DNA of 64,000 bases from Salmonirosea aquatica (GTDB lineage: Bacteria; Bacteroidota; Bacteroidia; Cytophagales; Spirosomataceae): NCBI RefSeq assembly GCF_009296315.1, contig NZ_WHLY01000001.1:149721-213720 (forward strand), read 5' to 3'. Every line of letters starts with the position of its first letter. Position 1 is the stretch's first letter. A model generated the notes under the pieces. That model did not search any database, had not been told where the DNA came from, and saw only the letters and a program-made list of their open reading frames with translations. This document shows positions 18,097 to 26,464 of this stretch, one piece after another. Made by a program: the position numbers and the translations under genes.

Positions 18097-19110
18097 ATGA
18101 AAAAGATACTATTTCTGCTGCTGTCCGTCGGCTTGATTGCCTGTAAAAATCAGGAAATCGCCTTTCCAGCCTTTGAATATACGACCGGTTACTTCCCTTA
18201 TCAGTATCCCGTCCGGACCCTGGTGCTAGGTGATGATATCTACGACAATTCGAATGACAACAACCACAAATTCCTGATATCGGCCGTAATGGGCGGGGTT
18301 TATCAAAACGATGCTAATCGGATTTTTAAAATAGAGGTGGACAACACCCTCTGTGAAAATGCAGCTTTCGCTTCGACCGGGCAGCCGATTTATCCTTTGC
18401 CCCAAGAATACTATACTCTGAGTTCTGCCAATGAACTAATTATTCCGGCAGGAGAGTTCAATGGCAATGTCGAGGTACAATTGACTGACGCCTTTTTTGA
18501 TGACACTTTAGCCACTAAGCTTGCCTACGTGGTGCCCATCAGAATTACCGGGGTAATGAATCTGGATTCCCTCCTTCGGGGCAAGTCTGCCATTGCTCAG
18601 CCCGACCGCAGAGTTACGAGCCATTGGGAAGTTGTACCGAAAGATTTCACCATGTTTGCCGTGAAGTATGTCAATCCTTACCATGGGAATTACTTCCATC
18701 GGGGAAAAAGCACGGTGAAGAGTTCGGCCGGCCAGGAACTCGAAACCACGTCGTACCGGCAGCAGTTTGTCACATCCGATGAGGTCTGGACACTGACGAC
18801 CACCTCGAAGAACCAGGTCGCAGTTAACGGAGTGATTCGTTCATCGTTGATTACCGGTTCCTTAAACCTTCTCCTTACCTTTTCTGGCAACGAGTGTGTG
18901 GTAAGCAGTAAGCAGGGTGCCTCCTATTCAATCACCGGTACCGGGAAATTCTTGGACGATGCCGACGAATGGGGGAATAAAAAACGTGACGCGATTCACC
19001 TGAGCTACCAATTTTCGGATGGAACGAATACCTACTCCGCCACGGACACCCTGGTTATAAGGGACCGGGGCGTGGTGATGGAAGTTTACCAACCGATTGT
19101 CTCAGATTAG
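18097..19110 (+). CDS. DUF1735/DUF5627-like surface glycan-binding lipoprotein
   Basis: From ATG 18097 the 337-residue product starts MKKILFLLLSVGLIAC, a clear SPII signal; an earlier ATG at 18070 only adds nine residues. The beta-rich first half (FEYTTGYFPYQYPVRTLVLG, then LTDAFFDDTLATKLAYVVPI) resembles DUF1735 (BT_3987-type) domains, which sit beside glycan-binding or hydrolase modules in Bacteroidota. The second half (from about residue 185, FTMFAVKYVNPYHGNYFHRG) is like DUF5627. Its place right after susD suggests a SusE/F-like accessory glycan binder. Family names are from memory. Confidence 0.8.
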   Translation: MKKILFLLLSVGLIACKNQEIAFPAFEYTTGYFPYQYPVRTLVLGDDIYDNSNDNNHKFLISAVMGGVYQNDANRIFKIEVDNTLCENAAFASTGQPIYPLPQEYYTLSSANELIIPAGEFNGNVEVQLTDAFFDDTLATKLAYVVPIRITGVMNLDSLLRGKSAIAQPDRRVTSHWEVVPKDFTMFAVKYVNPYHGNYFHRGKSTVKSSAGQELETTSYRQQFVTSDEVWTLTTTSKNQVAVNGVIRSSLITGSLNLLLTFSGNECVVSSKQGASYSITGTGKFLDDADEWGNKKRDAIHLSYQFSDGTNTYSATDTLVIRDRGVVMEVYQPIVSD

Positions 19111-19218
19111 TTTTCTCGTTGATATTGCTGGCTTTGCCCATAGTTTCATTACCAGACGATGCTGTCCGGTTACTGACTAACGAGAAATTCATCTTAAACC
19201 CTAAATCATTTCATAGCT

Positions 19219-20333
19219 ATGAGACGACCATGGAACCTATCCGGGCTGCTCTTCCTCCTCGTTTTTGCCGGCGGCATCCGGCCCAGTAGCGCACAGGGTA
19301 CCGAAAACAGAAAAAGGGCTCAGATCGGGGTATACTATTTTGACGGATGGGCGGGCCGAAATAGGCATGCTCGCAATCCGGCTGAACCCTGGGCCAAAAA
19401 TGCGCCGACTCACTTGACCCGACGCTTTGTTGAAGATTTTTCCAACCGGGCGCCCATCTGGGGTGGAGGGACGATTCTCAGGCAATCATGGAGAGGCAGA
19501 TTGATCTTGCCGCAGACAACGGGGTCGATTTCTTTCTTTTCTGCTGGTACTGGCGGGATAACAAGGGACCCCTAAATCCGGAGGCCATACAGAACCTACC
19601 CCACCACACCAGCCTGAACCTGTATCTGAAAGCAAAGAACAAACATAGGGTAAAATTTGGCCTGTTGGTTGCCAACCACTCCGGTTCTGAAATTATAGGG
19701 GCGGAGAACTGGGAAAAAGCAACTGAATACTGGATGACCTATTTCAGGGATAATCAATACGTTAAAGTAGGAGGAAAACCCTTGATCGTACTGTTCAATG
19801 TAAAGGGAATCGAAGAAGAAGGCTTAGCCAGCATGCAAGCTGTTGCGGGCAGGGGTGGCCTGAACGGCTTGTCTATAGCTGGATGCGGCTCCGCTTCGAC
19901 GCCTGGATTCACGCACCGAACGCACTACAATATCATTCCCGGCTATTCGGCGGGTTCGGAGGCCCATCCGTATTCCGAGCTGGTAGAAGCTCATAAAAAG
20001 AACTGGGCAGGTACCCCCGCCCAACCCTACATACCGGAAGTGACCGTAGGATGGGACAAACGGCCCTGGGAAGGAGCCAATGGCCTGACACAACCCGAAG
20101 GCTGGTATTTCCCGGACCGGACGACGGCTCAGTTCGAAGGCTTTCTGGAAGACGCCCTTGATTGGATGGATCGGCATCCGGATCAGACCACCCAGGAACG
20201 CATGATGCTGTTATACGCCTGGAACGAACTCGGTGAAGGGGGGTACCTGGTACCTACCCGGGACGATCCTGACGCTTCCTATCTTAGGGTGGTGCGGGAT
20301 GTCATGACCCGGCAGCATAAAAAGACCAATTAA
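19219..20333 (+). pseudogene. GH99/WbsX-like glycan hydrolase, single frameshift
   Basis: Two frames make one protein of about 371 residues. Frame one (from ATG 19219) has a signal peptide (ending RPSSAQG) and IGVYYFDGWAGRN. After a G4 run at 19460-19463 the homology moves to the next frame: GWRDDSQAIMERQIDLAAD, NGVDFFLFCWYW, VKVGGKPLIVLFNVKGI, and the C-terminal YAWNELGEGGYLVPT. The pattern matches secreted GH71/GH99-like (WbsX superfamily) proteins; GH99 members are endo-acting alpha-mannosidases, but substrate here is not provable. One missing base explains the break, so it may be a sequencing error rather than a dead gene. Confidence 0.75.
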
Positions 20334-20429
20334 GTGCCTACGGAAAATAATCAAAAGAACCCATCAGGTATTCAGCTTCTGATTTCGCACTCATTTTTCC
20401 AACATTTGCCATTTATCATCCCTTTGCTC

Positions 20430-21413
20430 ATGCAACACCTAATAAAGTTACTACTAGCGCCACTCGCATGTTGTGTGGCTATTACCAGCAGTGGTTTTGC
20501 CCAGAAATTCACGATACCCGTCTTCCCTGACACGCAGTCCGAAGTGGGGGCACGGCCGGAGATGTTTTATAGCCGCATGGATTGGGTAGTCAAGCACAAG
20601 GATTCCCTCAACGTACCGATGGTACTACATGTTGGCGATCTGGTGAACTTCGATAATTACGACCACTGGGAGATCGCCAGCAGGGGTTATGATTCCCTGG
20701 ACGTCAATCATATACCCTATGCTATTGCCGTGGGAAATCACGATACCGAGGCCGTGGGTTTTTACAGTGGTAGCGCCGCACCGGGCAATGTGAACCAGAA
20801 TTTGAGAAAAACCTTTAAATTCAACTCATATTTTCCGGTGAGCCGGTTCAAAAACCAACGCGGCCGCTACGAACCTGGCAAAAGCGACAACGCTTACTAT
20901 ACTTTTAAGGTTGGCGACACAAACTGGCTGGTGGTGACTATGGAGTTTTGCCCCCGCATGGGTCCGATCAACTGGGCCGGGGATATTATCAAAGAATACT
21001 TCAATTACAACGTAATCATCGTAACACACTACCATTTGACGCCGCGTGGCGAAGTCGCCAGCTCCAATGCGGGTTACGGGGACTTCAGCCCACAGGTGGT
21101 TTTCGAGCGACTCGTCAAAAGGCACTCGAACATTCGGTTTGTACTGAGCGGACATGTCATGAGTTCGGCAATGAAGGTCGACACGGGAGTAGCGGGGAAT
21201 AAAGTGTACCAAATCCTTCAAAACTACCAGAATGAGGACCTCGGAGGGGGGTACATCCGACTTCTGGCGTTCGACCTAGACCAGGGCACCGTTGCGGCAA
21301 GCATGTACTCTCCTTATTACCAAAAGACCAAAGACGACTCTTCGAAATTTACGGTGGAGGGAATTGACTTCATCAGACAAAGCGAGGAGCGATCCCGTAA
21401 AAAAGCGGAATAG
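20430..21413 (+). CDS. Secreted metallophosphoesterase (calcineurin-like)
   Basis: From ATG 20430 a 327-residue protein starts with a signal peptide (about 1-26, ending SSGFAQ). A GTG at 20334 right after the previous stop is less likely. Metal-binding blocks of the calcineurin-like fold are visible: VFPDTQ, LHVGDLVNF, VGNHDTE, THYHLTPRG and FVLSGHVMS. The last motif lacks the second His of the usual GHxH, which may lower or alter metal binding. It sits between the GH99-like enzyme and an EEP phosphatase, so removal of phosphate from a glycan or other ester is a fair inference. Confidence 0.87.
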   Translation: MQHLIKLLLAPLACCVAITSSGFAQKFTIPVFPDTQSEVGARPEMFYSRMDWVVKHKDSLNVPMVLHVGDLVNFDNYDHWEIASRGYDSLDVNHIPYAIAVGNHDTEAVGFYSGSAAPGNVNQNLRKTFKFNSYFPVSRFKNQRGRYEPGKSDNAYYTFKVGDTNWLVVTMEFCPRMGPINWAGDIIKEYFNYNVIIVTHYHLTPRGEVASSNAGYGDFSPQVVFERLVKRHSNIRFVLSGHVMSSAMKVDTGVAGNKVYQILQNYQNEDLGGGYIRLLAFDLDQGTVAASMYSPYYQKTKDDSSKFTVEGIDFIRQSEERSRKKAE

Positions 21414-21453
21414 CTACTCGTACAAATGAATCACCTATTAACCGATAGCCCTT

Positions 21454-22320
21454 ATGAAGAGCATGCTGGGAAGTCTATCTTTAAGGTACCTTATCACAAT
21501 TGCCATCGCCCTGTCATCCTACCTGGCCCAGGCTCAGAACATGCGGGTGATGAGCTATAATATCCGTTACAAAAATACAATTGACAGCATCAATGGCTGG
21601 GAGTTTCGCAAGGAGAACGTTGTCGGTCTGATCAGGTACCATCAGGCCGACATTGTGGGCCTACAGGAAGCACAGGCGGATCAAATGGCCGATCTTGAGA
21701 AACTTCTCCCGGAGTTCGGCTGGTATGGTGTGCCCCGGGTGGAGGGCAAGGCTGGTGAATACACGGCTATTTTATATCGTAAAGATCGTTTCAAGGTACT
21801 GGACTCGGATACTTTCTGGTTTTCTGAAACGCCTCACGTGAAGGGCAGTAAAAGCTGGGACGCTTTTTATCCGCGAACCGCCTCGTGGTGTAAGCTGTCT
21901 GATCGAAAATCGCGCAGGGAGTTCTACTTTTTCAATACCCACCTCGACCATCGGGGTGATATAGCCAGGCAGAAAAGTGCAGAAGTGCTTCATGCCCAAA
22001 TCACCGCACTTACGGGTCAACGGGCCGTTATCCTGACCGGGGATTTTAATGCATCCCCCACGTCGATCACCTACCAGAAGGTGGTCGAGGGAGGAAAGCT
22101 GATGGATGCTTATATGCAAACAAAAACACCGCATTACGGGCCGGTTAACACTTCTAGTGGATTCTGGGTGAGCAAGGGTCCCATTAGAAGCCGGATCGAC
22201 TTCATCTTTGTGAACGCTAAGGTACGCGTCCTACAGCACGCTACCTTGACCGACCAACAGGAAGGACGCTATTATTCGGATCACCTTCCCGTCATGGCCG
22301 TGGTCGATTTGACCCGCTAA
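21454..22320 (+). CDS. Secreted endonuclease/exonuclease/phosphatase-family hydrolase
   Basis: A 288-residue protein with signal peptide (1-28, ending YLAQAQ). All EEP catalytic blocks are present: MSYNIRY (Asn), DIVGLQEAQ (Glu), FFNTHLDHRG (His), LTGDFNASP (Asp-x-Asn), RIDFIFV and SDHLPVMA (Asp-His). The size and signal fit the exported phosphodiesterases common in Bacteroidota glycan loci rather than a DNA-repair nuclease. It ends the rightward SusCD locus, 40 bp after the metallophosphoesterase. Confidence 0.9.
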   Translation: MKSMLGSLSLRYLITIAIALSSYLAQAQNMRVMSYNIRYKNTIDSINGWEFRKENVVGLIRYHQADIVGLQEAQADQMADLEKLLPEFGWYGVPRVEGKAGEYTAILYRKDRFKVLDSDTFWFSETPHVKGSKSWDAFYPRTASWCKLSDRKSRREFYFFNTHLDHRGDIARQKSAEVLHAQITALTGQRAVILTGDFNASPTSITYQKVVEGGKLMDAYMQTKTPHYGPVNTSSGFWVSKGPIRSRIDFIFVNAKVRVLQHATLTDQQEGRYYSDHLPVMAVVDLTR

Positions 22321-22430
22321 TTCAAAATTGATGCTCCTACTATCGCCGTTATTTAATACGCTAGTTCGCAGTTAGTGGAGAGTATGACGACGGCCGCTTA
22401 ACCAGGATTACCCCAAGCTTTGTTTAGCTC

Positions 22431-23090
22431 TCATGGAATGTTGATTGGAGAATTAACTGTCACTGTTCTTACCGCAACGGCTCTGCCCGTCGCAAAGATA
22501 GCCTTCCCTCGCTCGAAGGTGAGATCGATGCGGCCTAAGTCGATGCCTCCGAAGCCGACCTGGTTGATCCAGACGGGCCACCCATCGGCATTGGGAACGG
22601 CTACGGGTTCAGTCAGGAACGTATGCGTGTGCCCCCCGACAATCAGGTCGATGTGCCGGGTCCCGGCGGCCAGTGTATAGTCCGAAACCCGGTCATCGGG
22701 GTAGCTGAAGCCAAGGTGCGAGAGGCAAATGACGCAGTCGCACTGTTTGTCCAGGCGGAGGGTGGCTGCCAGATCGGTGGCTATTTCCAGGGGGTCGAGG
22801 TATTTGGTTTCCCCGAAGGCGCTTTTGGGGATCATCCCGTCGGGTTTGATCCCCAACCCGAACACCCCGACGCGTATCCCGCCCCTCTCGAAAATCCGGT
22901 ATGGCCTGGTCCGGCCGTCCAGGGCGGTGTTGGAAAAATCGTAGTTGCCGATCAGCAGGGGAAAGCGGGCCTTGCCAAACTGCGTCACCATGTTGTCGAT
23001 CCCCCCGTCGAAATCGTGGTTCCCGATTGTACCGGCGTCGTAGCCGAGTCGGTTCATGGCCAGGATTTCGGGCTCGCCCTTGTAGAGGTT
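22431..23090 (-). pseudogene. 5'-nucleotidase-family metallophosphatase lacking its N-terminus
   Basis: Homology begins at NLYKGEPEILAMNRLGYDAG and continues through TIGNHDFDGG, VGVFGLGIKPDG, CVICLSHLGF and DLIVGGHTHTFL to the natural end. Bacteroidota single-domain 5'-nucleotidase-like phosphatases have about 80 further residues at the front, with the first metal-binding Asp-x-His and Gly-Asp motifs; these are gone. Codons upstream of 23090 are unrelated. Without those ligands the enzyme should be inactive. A deletion or insertion linked to the nearby recombinase may have cut the gene. Confidence 0.7.
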
Positions 23091-23119
23091 CTCATTACAA
23101 CTGGATACTGTTGGCGAAT

Positions 23120-23290
23120 TCAATTCGGGGCAATATTTTGAGGAATTAATCGCACAAAAGCGGCCTGACGTGTCTTGGCCAAAGGCACTTCATTGAGCCA
23201 ATCCACCAGCCGATACAGGGGGGGGCGCCCACATTCGTACGAAATGTTCCGCTTGGCCTCCAATAAGCGCACTTTGGGACTATCTATTTA
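23120..23290 (-). pseudogene. Unidentified coding remnant, frameshifted at a seven-G run
   Basis: On the minus strand, codons from about 23290 read KVRLLEAKRNISYECGRPP, and after a one-base shift at the G7 run (23218-23224) continue LYRLVDWLNEVPLAKTRQAA up to a TGA at 23120. The joined peptide looks like genuine protein sequence, but I do not recognise the family. It directly abuts the broken end of the 5'-nucleotidase gene. Confidence 0.3.
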
Positions 23291-23330
23291 GCTGAATCAC
23301 TTTCAAACCTGTGGAAGTTTTTCTTTCCTA

Positions 23331-24284
23331 TCAAAGCCCCAGCTTCTTGCCGGCATTGTACCTGCGGATGTCATCGGTGCGGGTGTAGCGCTGAATCATG
23401 GCGGAGGTTCGGTGCTTGGTCTGCTGCATCACCTCCAGGTCATCGGCCCCGTTCAGCTTGGCGGCCGTCACGAAGGAGGCACGGAGCGAATGGGCCGAGT
23501 ACTCGACGCCCAGGTAGTGCTTGACGATGTTGTCCACGCTTTTGTCTGACAACCGCTCCTCGGTCAGGCGCACCTCGCCGTGCCTGCTGCCTTTGCGAAA
23601 CCGAACCAGCAGGGGCCCGCTCTGGGGCCGCAGGGCCAGCCACGCCTCCAACGTCCGGATGGGGCACAGCAGGGGGTCGGGGTGGAAGAAGAACGCCTTC
23701 TGCTCCACCTCCCCGTACTGGTTGGTCTTGCTGCGGGTCAGGGTGATGATGAGTCCCTGCCGGGAGAAGGCCAGGTCCCCGATGTCGAGGGCAACCAGCT
23801 CGGAGCGCCGGAAGGCTCCGGTGAAGCCCAGCAGCAGCACCAGCTTATCCCGCAGCTCGGTCGGGTTGTCGGGATCCAGGGACTGGACCAGGGCGCGGAA
23901 CTCGTCCAGCTCGAAGGCTGGGGCCTGTTTCTGGCGCACGCCCTTCCTCCGGCGGATGCCCTCAAGCACGGCCTGCACCTGCTTGTGCCCGGAGACAAAC
24001 GGCTCGCCTTTGAGTTCGTGCCATTTGCGCAGGGCCGCCATTCGCCGCTGGATGGTGGCCCACTTGCTACCGTCGGCCAGGTGCGCCAGGTAGGCCGAGA
24101 GGATATCCGCCTCGGCCGGAAGAGCGGCCACCCCGTGCTGCTGGCACCAGTCGGCGTAGTGGCGCAGGTCGGCCCGGTAGGCCCGCCGGGTGTTGGGGGC
24201 CCCCTCCAGGCCGGCCTCGACGTACCGGCCTACCTTGTCGGCGAACCGGATTAGCGCTCCTTCTTTTCCATCCGATAGCTCCAT
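23331..24284 (-). CDS. Tyrosine recombinase (phage-type integrase)
   Basis: A 317-residue protein from ATG 24284 (a GTG lies one codon upstream). The N-terminal SAM-like core-binding domain (about 10-100) has TRRAYRADLRHYADW. The catalytic domain carries the first Arg in GFTGAFRRSELVAL, the His-x-x-Arg box in AHSLRASFVTAA, a second His in QQTKHRT and the nucleophile Tyr in MIQRYTRTDD. Its DNA is clearly more GC-rich than the flanks, a sign of transfer. Its start lies inside a nested palindrome (24286-24379). It may be the integrase of a small mobile element or a housekeeping-like XerC/D relative; no matching excisionase was seen. Confidence 0.92.
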   Translation of the reverse strand: MELSDGKEGALIRFADKVGRYVEAGLEGAPNTRRAYRADLRHYADWCQQHGVAALPAEADILSAYLAHLADGSKWATIQRRMAALRKWHELKGEPFVSGHKQVQAVLEGIRRRKGVRQKQAPAFELDEFRALVQSLDPDNPTELRDKLVLLLGFTGAFRRSELVALDIGDLAFSRQGLIITLTRSKTNQYGEVEQKAFFFHPDPLLCPIRTLEAWLALRPQSGPLLVRFRKGSRHGEVRLTEERLSDKSVDNIVKHYLGVEYSAHSLRASFVTAAKLNGADDLEVMQQTKHRTSAMIQRYTRTDDIRRYNAGKKLGL

Positions 24285-24285
24285 C

Positions 24286-24379
24286 ACGAACGAATTCTTA
24301 GTTCAGGCCAAATATAGCGAAAATATTACTTCTGATAACTAAGAATTATCAGAAGTAATATTTTTAAACATCCGTTCGT
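24286..24379. repeat. Nested inverted repeats at the recombinase start
   Basis: Three dyads are interleaved. ACGAACG (24286-24292) pairs with CGTTCGT (24373-24379). AATTCTTAGTT (24293-24303) pairs with AACTAAGAATT (24337-24347). A perfect 19-bp hairpin has arms 24320-24338 and 24346-24364 around a 7-base loop. The second dyad and the hairpin overlap, so they cannot form together, which is typical of a switch, operator or recombination site. Its position just before the integrase start suggests an attachment/arm-binding or autoregulatory region. Confidence 0.65.
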
Positions 24380-24574
24380 AAAATGTAAAATAAATAATTA
24401 TTTGTCTGCTATTTTGTAAGTTCCTTAACAAAATATATTCCTTTGTTTTTGTATTTATTAACTAAATCGTAAGATTCTTGTAAATTTTACTTTCTATCAT
24501 ACAACCCTTTTTGTATATTCCAGTATTTCTTTAAATACGTGTTTTCTGAATGAATACCTAAATCTTACAGAATT

Positions 24575-24844
24575 ATGGAAAATGATAGAATCAACAGAGT
24601 GACCGCCCAGCAGATGCGCGACCAGCTCTCGGATCTCTTAAACCGCGCGGCTTACCTCCACGAGCCTACCCTGGTCACCCGGCAGGGCAAGGCCGTCGCC
24701 GTGCTGGTTTCGGTCGAAGACTGGGAGGAATACCTTCGTTTAAAGAACGACAGTAAAGAAATCGCTGCCCAAGCAGACAGTATTCTTGCAGAAGCTAATA
24801 AAGCGAGCGGCGGCGCAGGGAATGGAAGGGAAGAAAAAATCTAA
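24575..24844 (+). CDS. Phd/YefM-family antitoxin, orphan
   Basis: An 89-residue protein. The N-terminal half (VTAQQMRDQLSDLLNRAAYL, then PTLVTRQGKAVAVLVSVEDW) matches the Phd/YefM fold, which binds operator DNA and neutralises a RelE- or Doc-type toxin. The acidic C-terminal tail would be the toxin-binding part. No toxin frame follows: the next 180 bp are non-coding and then comes the MITE-like insertion. The toxin may have been lost, or the protein acts alone as a regulator. The upstream 200 bp are strongly AT-rich. Confidence 0.82.
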   Translation: MENDRINRVTAQQMRDQLSDLLNRAAYLHEPTLVTRQGKAVAVLVSVEDWEEYLRLKNDSKEIAAQADSILAEANKASGGAGNGREEKI

Positions 24845-24938
24845 GTAATTCTGTTTCGGGCAATTAAGAGTTCTGTCTGGAGACAGCAGCGCTATCTGAC
24901 CAATTGCCCCCCCCTTCTGATGCTCCCCGCTGTTACGC

Positions 24939-24954
24939 CTTCGTCTATTCTAAG
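24939..24954 (+). repeat. Dispersed 16-bp repeat, copy 1
   Basis: CTTCGTCTATTCTAAG occurs here and exactly again at 27195-27210, straight after the response-regulator gene. A looser version, CTTTGTCTATTCCAAAG, lies at 30588-30604 just after lanB. All three are followed within about 30 bases by a CCTTAGTC or CCTTTATC-like string. Role unknown. Confidence 0.55.
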
Positions 24955-25027
24955 CGGGCCTTAGTCTTTTGTACAGAGGTATTGCTCTATTTTTTTGTTA
25001 GAAAAGTGGTAAGTTCATGTCTTTTGT

Positions 25028-25198
25028 AGCTTTGTTGCATGGCTCCTGAAAGGCTGATTTCAACCTCTACCCATCTTAGAAACACGTTCGTTTACAGCTA
25101 TTTTAGCGTACTTTAATCATTTATCAGGCGCTTTTTAGATGCTACATCGAGTTTATTTTAGACCATTTCCAACAAATCAGGAGCCATGCAACATGGCT
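25028..25198. mobile_element. 171-bp MITE-like insertion with 9-bp target duplications
   Basis: Terminal inverted repeats of 22 bp (25028-25049 and 25177-25198) match at 20 positions and share TGTTGCATGGCTCCTGA. The direct repeat GTCTTTTGT flanks the element on both sides (25019-25027 and 25199-25207), as expected for a 9-bp target-site duplication. No transposase is encoded, so it would move in trans. The family of the parent IS is not determined. The insertion is directly upstream of the LytS-type kinase gene and supplies extra in-frame codons to it. Confidence 0.72.
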
Positions 25199-25270
25199 GT
25201 CTTTTGTGAATCAATATGTACAAATTTACATCACAACGAACGTCGCTTCGGAAGCAGCGGCAGCACTTCT

Positions 25271-26452
25271 ATGCAATTTTCAAGCGATCGAAACCATTTC
25301 CTTCAATTGCTGATCAACCCGGCACCGCGCTATCGGATTGCGCGGCACCTATTAATGTGGACAACAGTCATCCTAGTAATCTATAGAGGAGAGTCATATA
25401 TTTCTCCCGGCTCGTCTGACCCAACTGCGCGGTCTCTTTATATTACCTCTGCCACGATTGTTTATGCTCTTTTGGTCTTCCTAATCTATTTGACAATTGC
25501 AAAATTGATCCACCGGTTTATTTTGCTCCGCTTCCAATTTTTTTGGCTTATCCTGGGCTTTGTCGCAGTTCATTTGGTGGTCTCAGTCATATTATATTAC
25601 CAGCTATCACTTTTTTTAAGTTATTTCTCCCTCTCTGATTTGCCTCAGTTCTATACTGCACAGGCAAGGCGTTTCCCTACTTTTTCGGTTTGGCAAGCCC
25701 CGTTCGACTATTTTATCGTGGGGATAATGTCTTACTCGCTGGTTTATAGCTACGTATTGTATCCTTTATTTTTAAAAATAGTCAAAGATTTGTTTACCAT
25801 TAAAGCCAAGGAAAACCAACTTGAAAAGGAAAAAATTCTGGCAGAATCCCGGGAAGCGCAGCTCCAAAAAGACAAACTGCAATTGGAATTCGATTTTCTC
25901 AAAGCCCAAATCAGCCCGCACTTCCTGTTCAACACGCTCAATAACATTTACTCTTTCTCGATAAAATCACCCGACAAAGTACCCGATACAATTCTCAGGC
26001 TTGCCAATTTAATGCGCTACACCATCTACGAGACAAAGTCGGATTTTGTACCACTGAACAAGGAAATCGAGTTCCTGAACAGTTATATGCAGTTACAACG
26101 CATCCGGCATGAAGCGGATTCTAACCTAACTTACTCCGTAACAGGCGAATCCGAAGGTCGCACCATAGCGCCTCTGATGCTGATTGTGTTCGTGGAAAAT
26201 GCTTTTAAACACGGACTTGAGGCAAGCGCACGGGCAGGGTGGATTCGTACCAATCTTAGTATCGTTCGCGGAACGCTCTGGCTCGAGGTCTCCAACAGCA
26301 CCTCATCTGCCCAAAAGAAAAAGGGTGTTGCAGGAGGAATTGGCCTGAACAACGTTCGTAAACGGTTGGAACTACTTTATCCAGGTCGCTACCGATTAGA
26401 TATCGTTTCCCAAACCCACGAGTTCCGTGTAAACCTGACCATTGACCTGTAA
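25271..26452 (+). CDS. LytS/YehU-type sensor histidine kinase
   Basis: I take ATG 25271 as start (393 residues), because the frame upstream runs into the MITE-like insertion (25028-25198). Four transmembrane segments are visible between about residues 20 and 170. A coiled linker (KENQLEKEKILAESREAQLQ) follows, then the His_kinase block with phosphoacceptor His (QISPHFLFNTLNNIYSF) and a short HATPase (VFVENAFKHGLE; GIGLNNVRKRLELLY). It should phosphorylate the LytTR regulator encoded 12 bp downstream. The inducing signal is unknown. Confidence 0.93.
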   Translation: MQFSSDRNHFLQLLINPAPRYRIARHLLMWTTVILVIYRGESYISPGSSDPTARSLYITSATIVYALLVFLIYLTIAKLIHRFILLRFQFFWLILGFVAVHLVVSVILYYQLSLFLSYFSLSDLPQFYTAQARRFPTFSVWQAPFDYFIVGIMSYSLVYSYVLYPLFLKIVKDLFTIKAKENQLEKEKILAESREAQLQKDKLQLEFDFLKAQISPHFLFNTLNNIYSFSIKSPDKVPDTILRLANLMRYTIYETKSDFVPLNKEIEFLNSYMQLQRIRHEADSNLTYSVTGESEGRTIAPLMLIVFVENAFKHGLEASARAGWIRTNLSIVRGTLWLEVSNSTSSAQKKKGVAGGIGLNNVRKRLELLYPGRYRLDIVSQTHEFRVNLTIDL

Positions 26453-26464
26453 CACTCCCACTAC

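Noticed and set aside
20334..20429. GTG start giving a 32-residue extension of the metallophosphoesterase
   Set aside because: The internal ATG at 20430 directly gives a signal peptide, while the extension would bury it.
24575..25027. Complete toxin-antitoxin operon
   Set aside because: Only the antitoxin is present; no RelE-, Doc- or PIN-like frame occurs downstream or upstream on the same strand.
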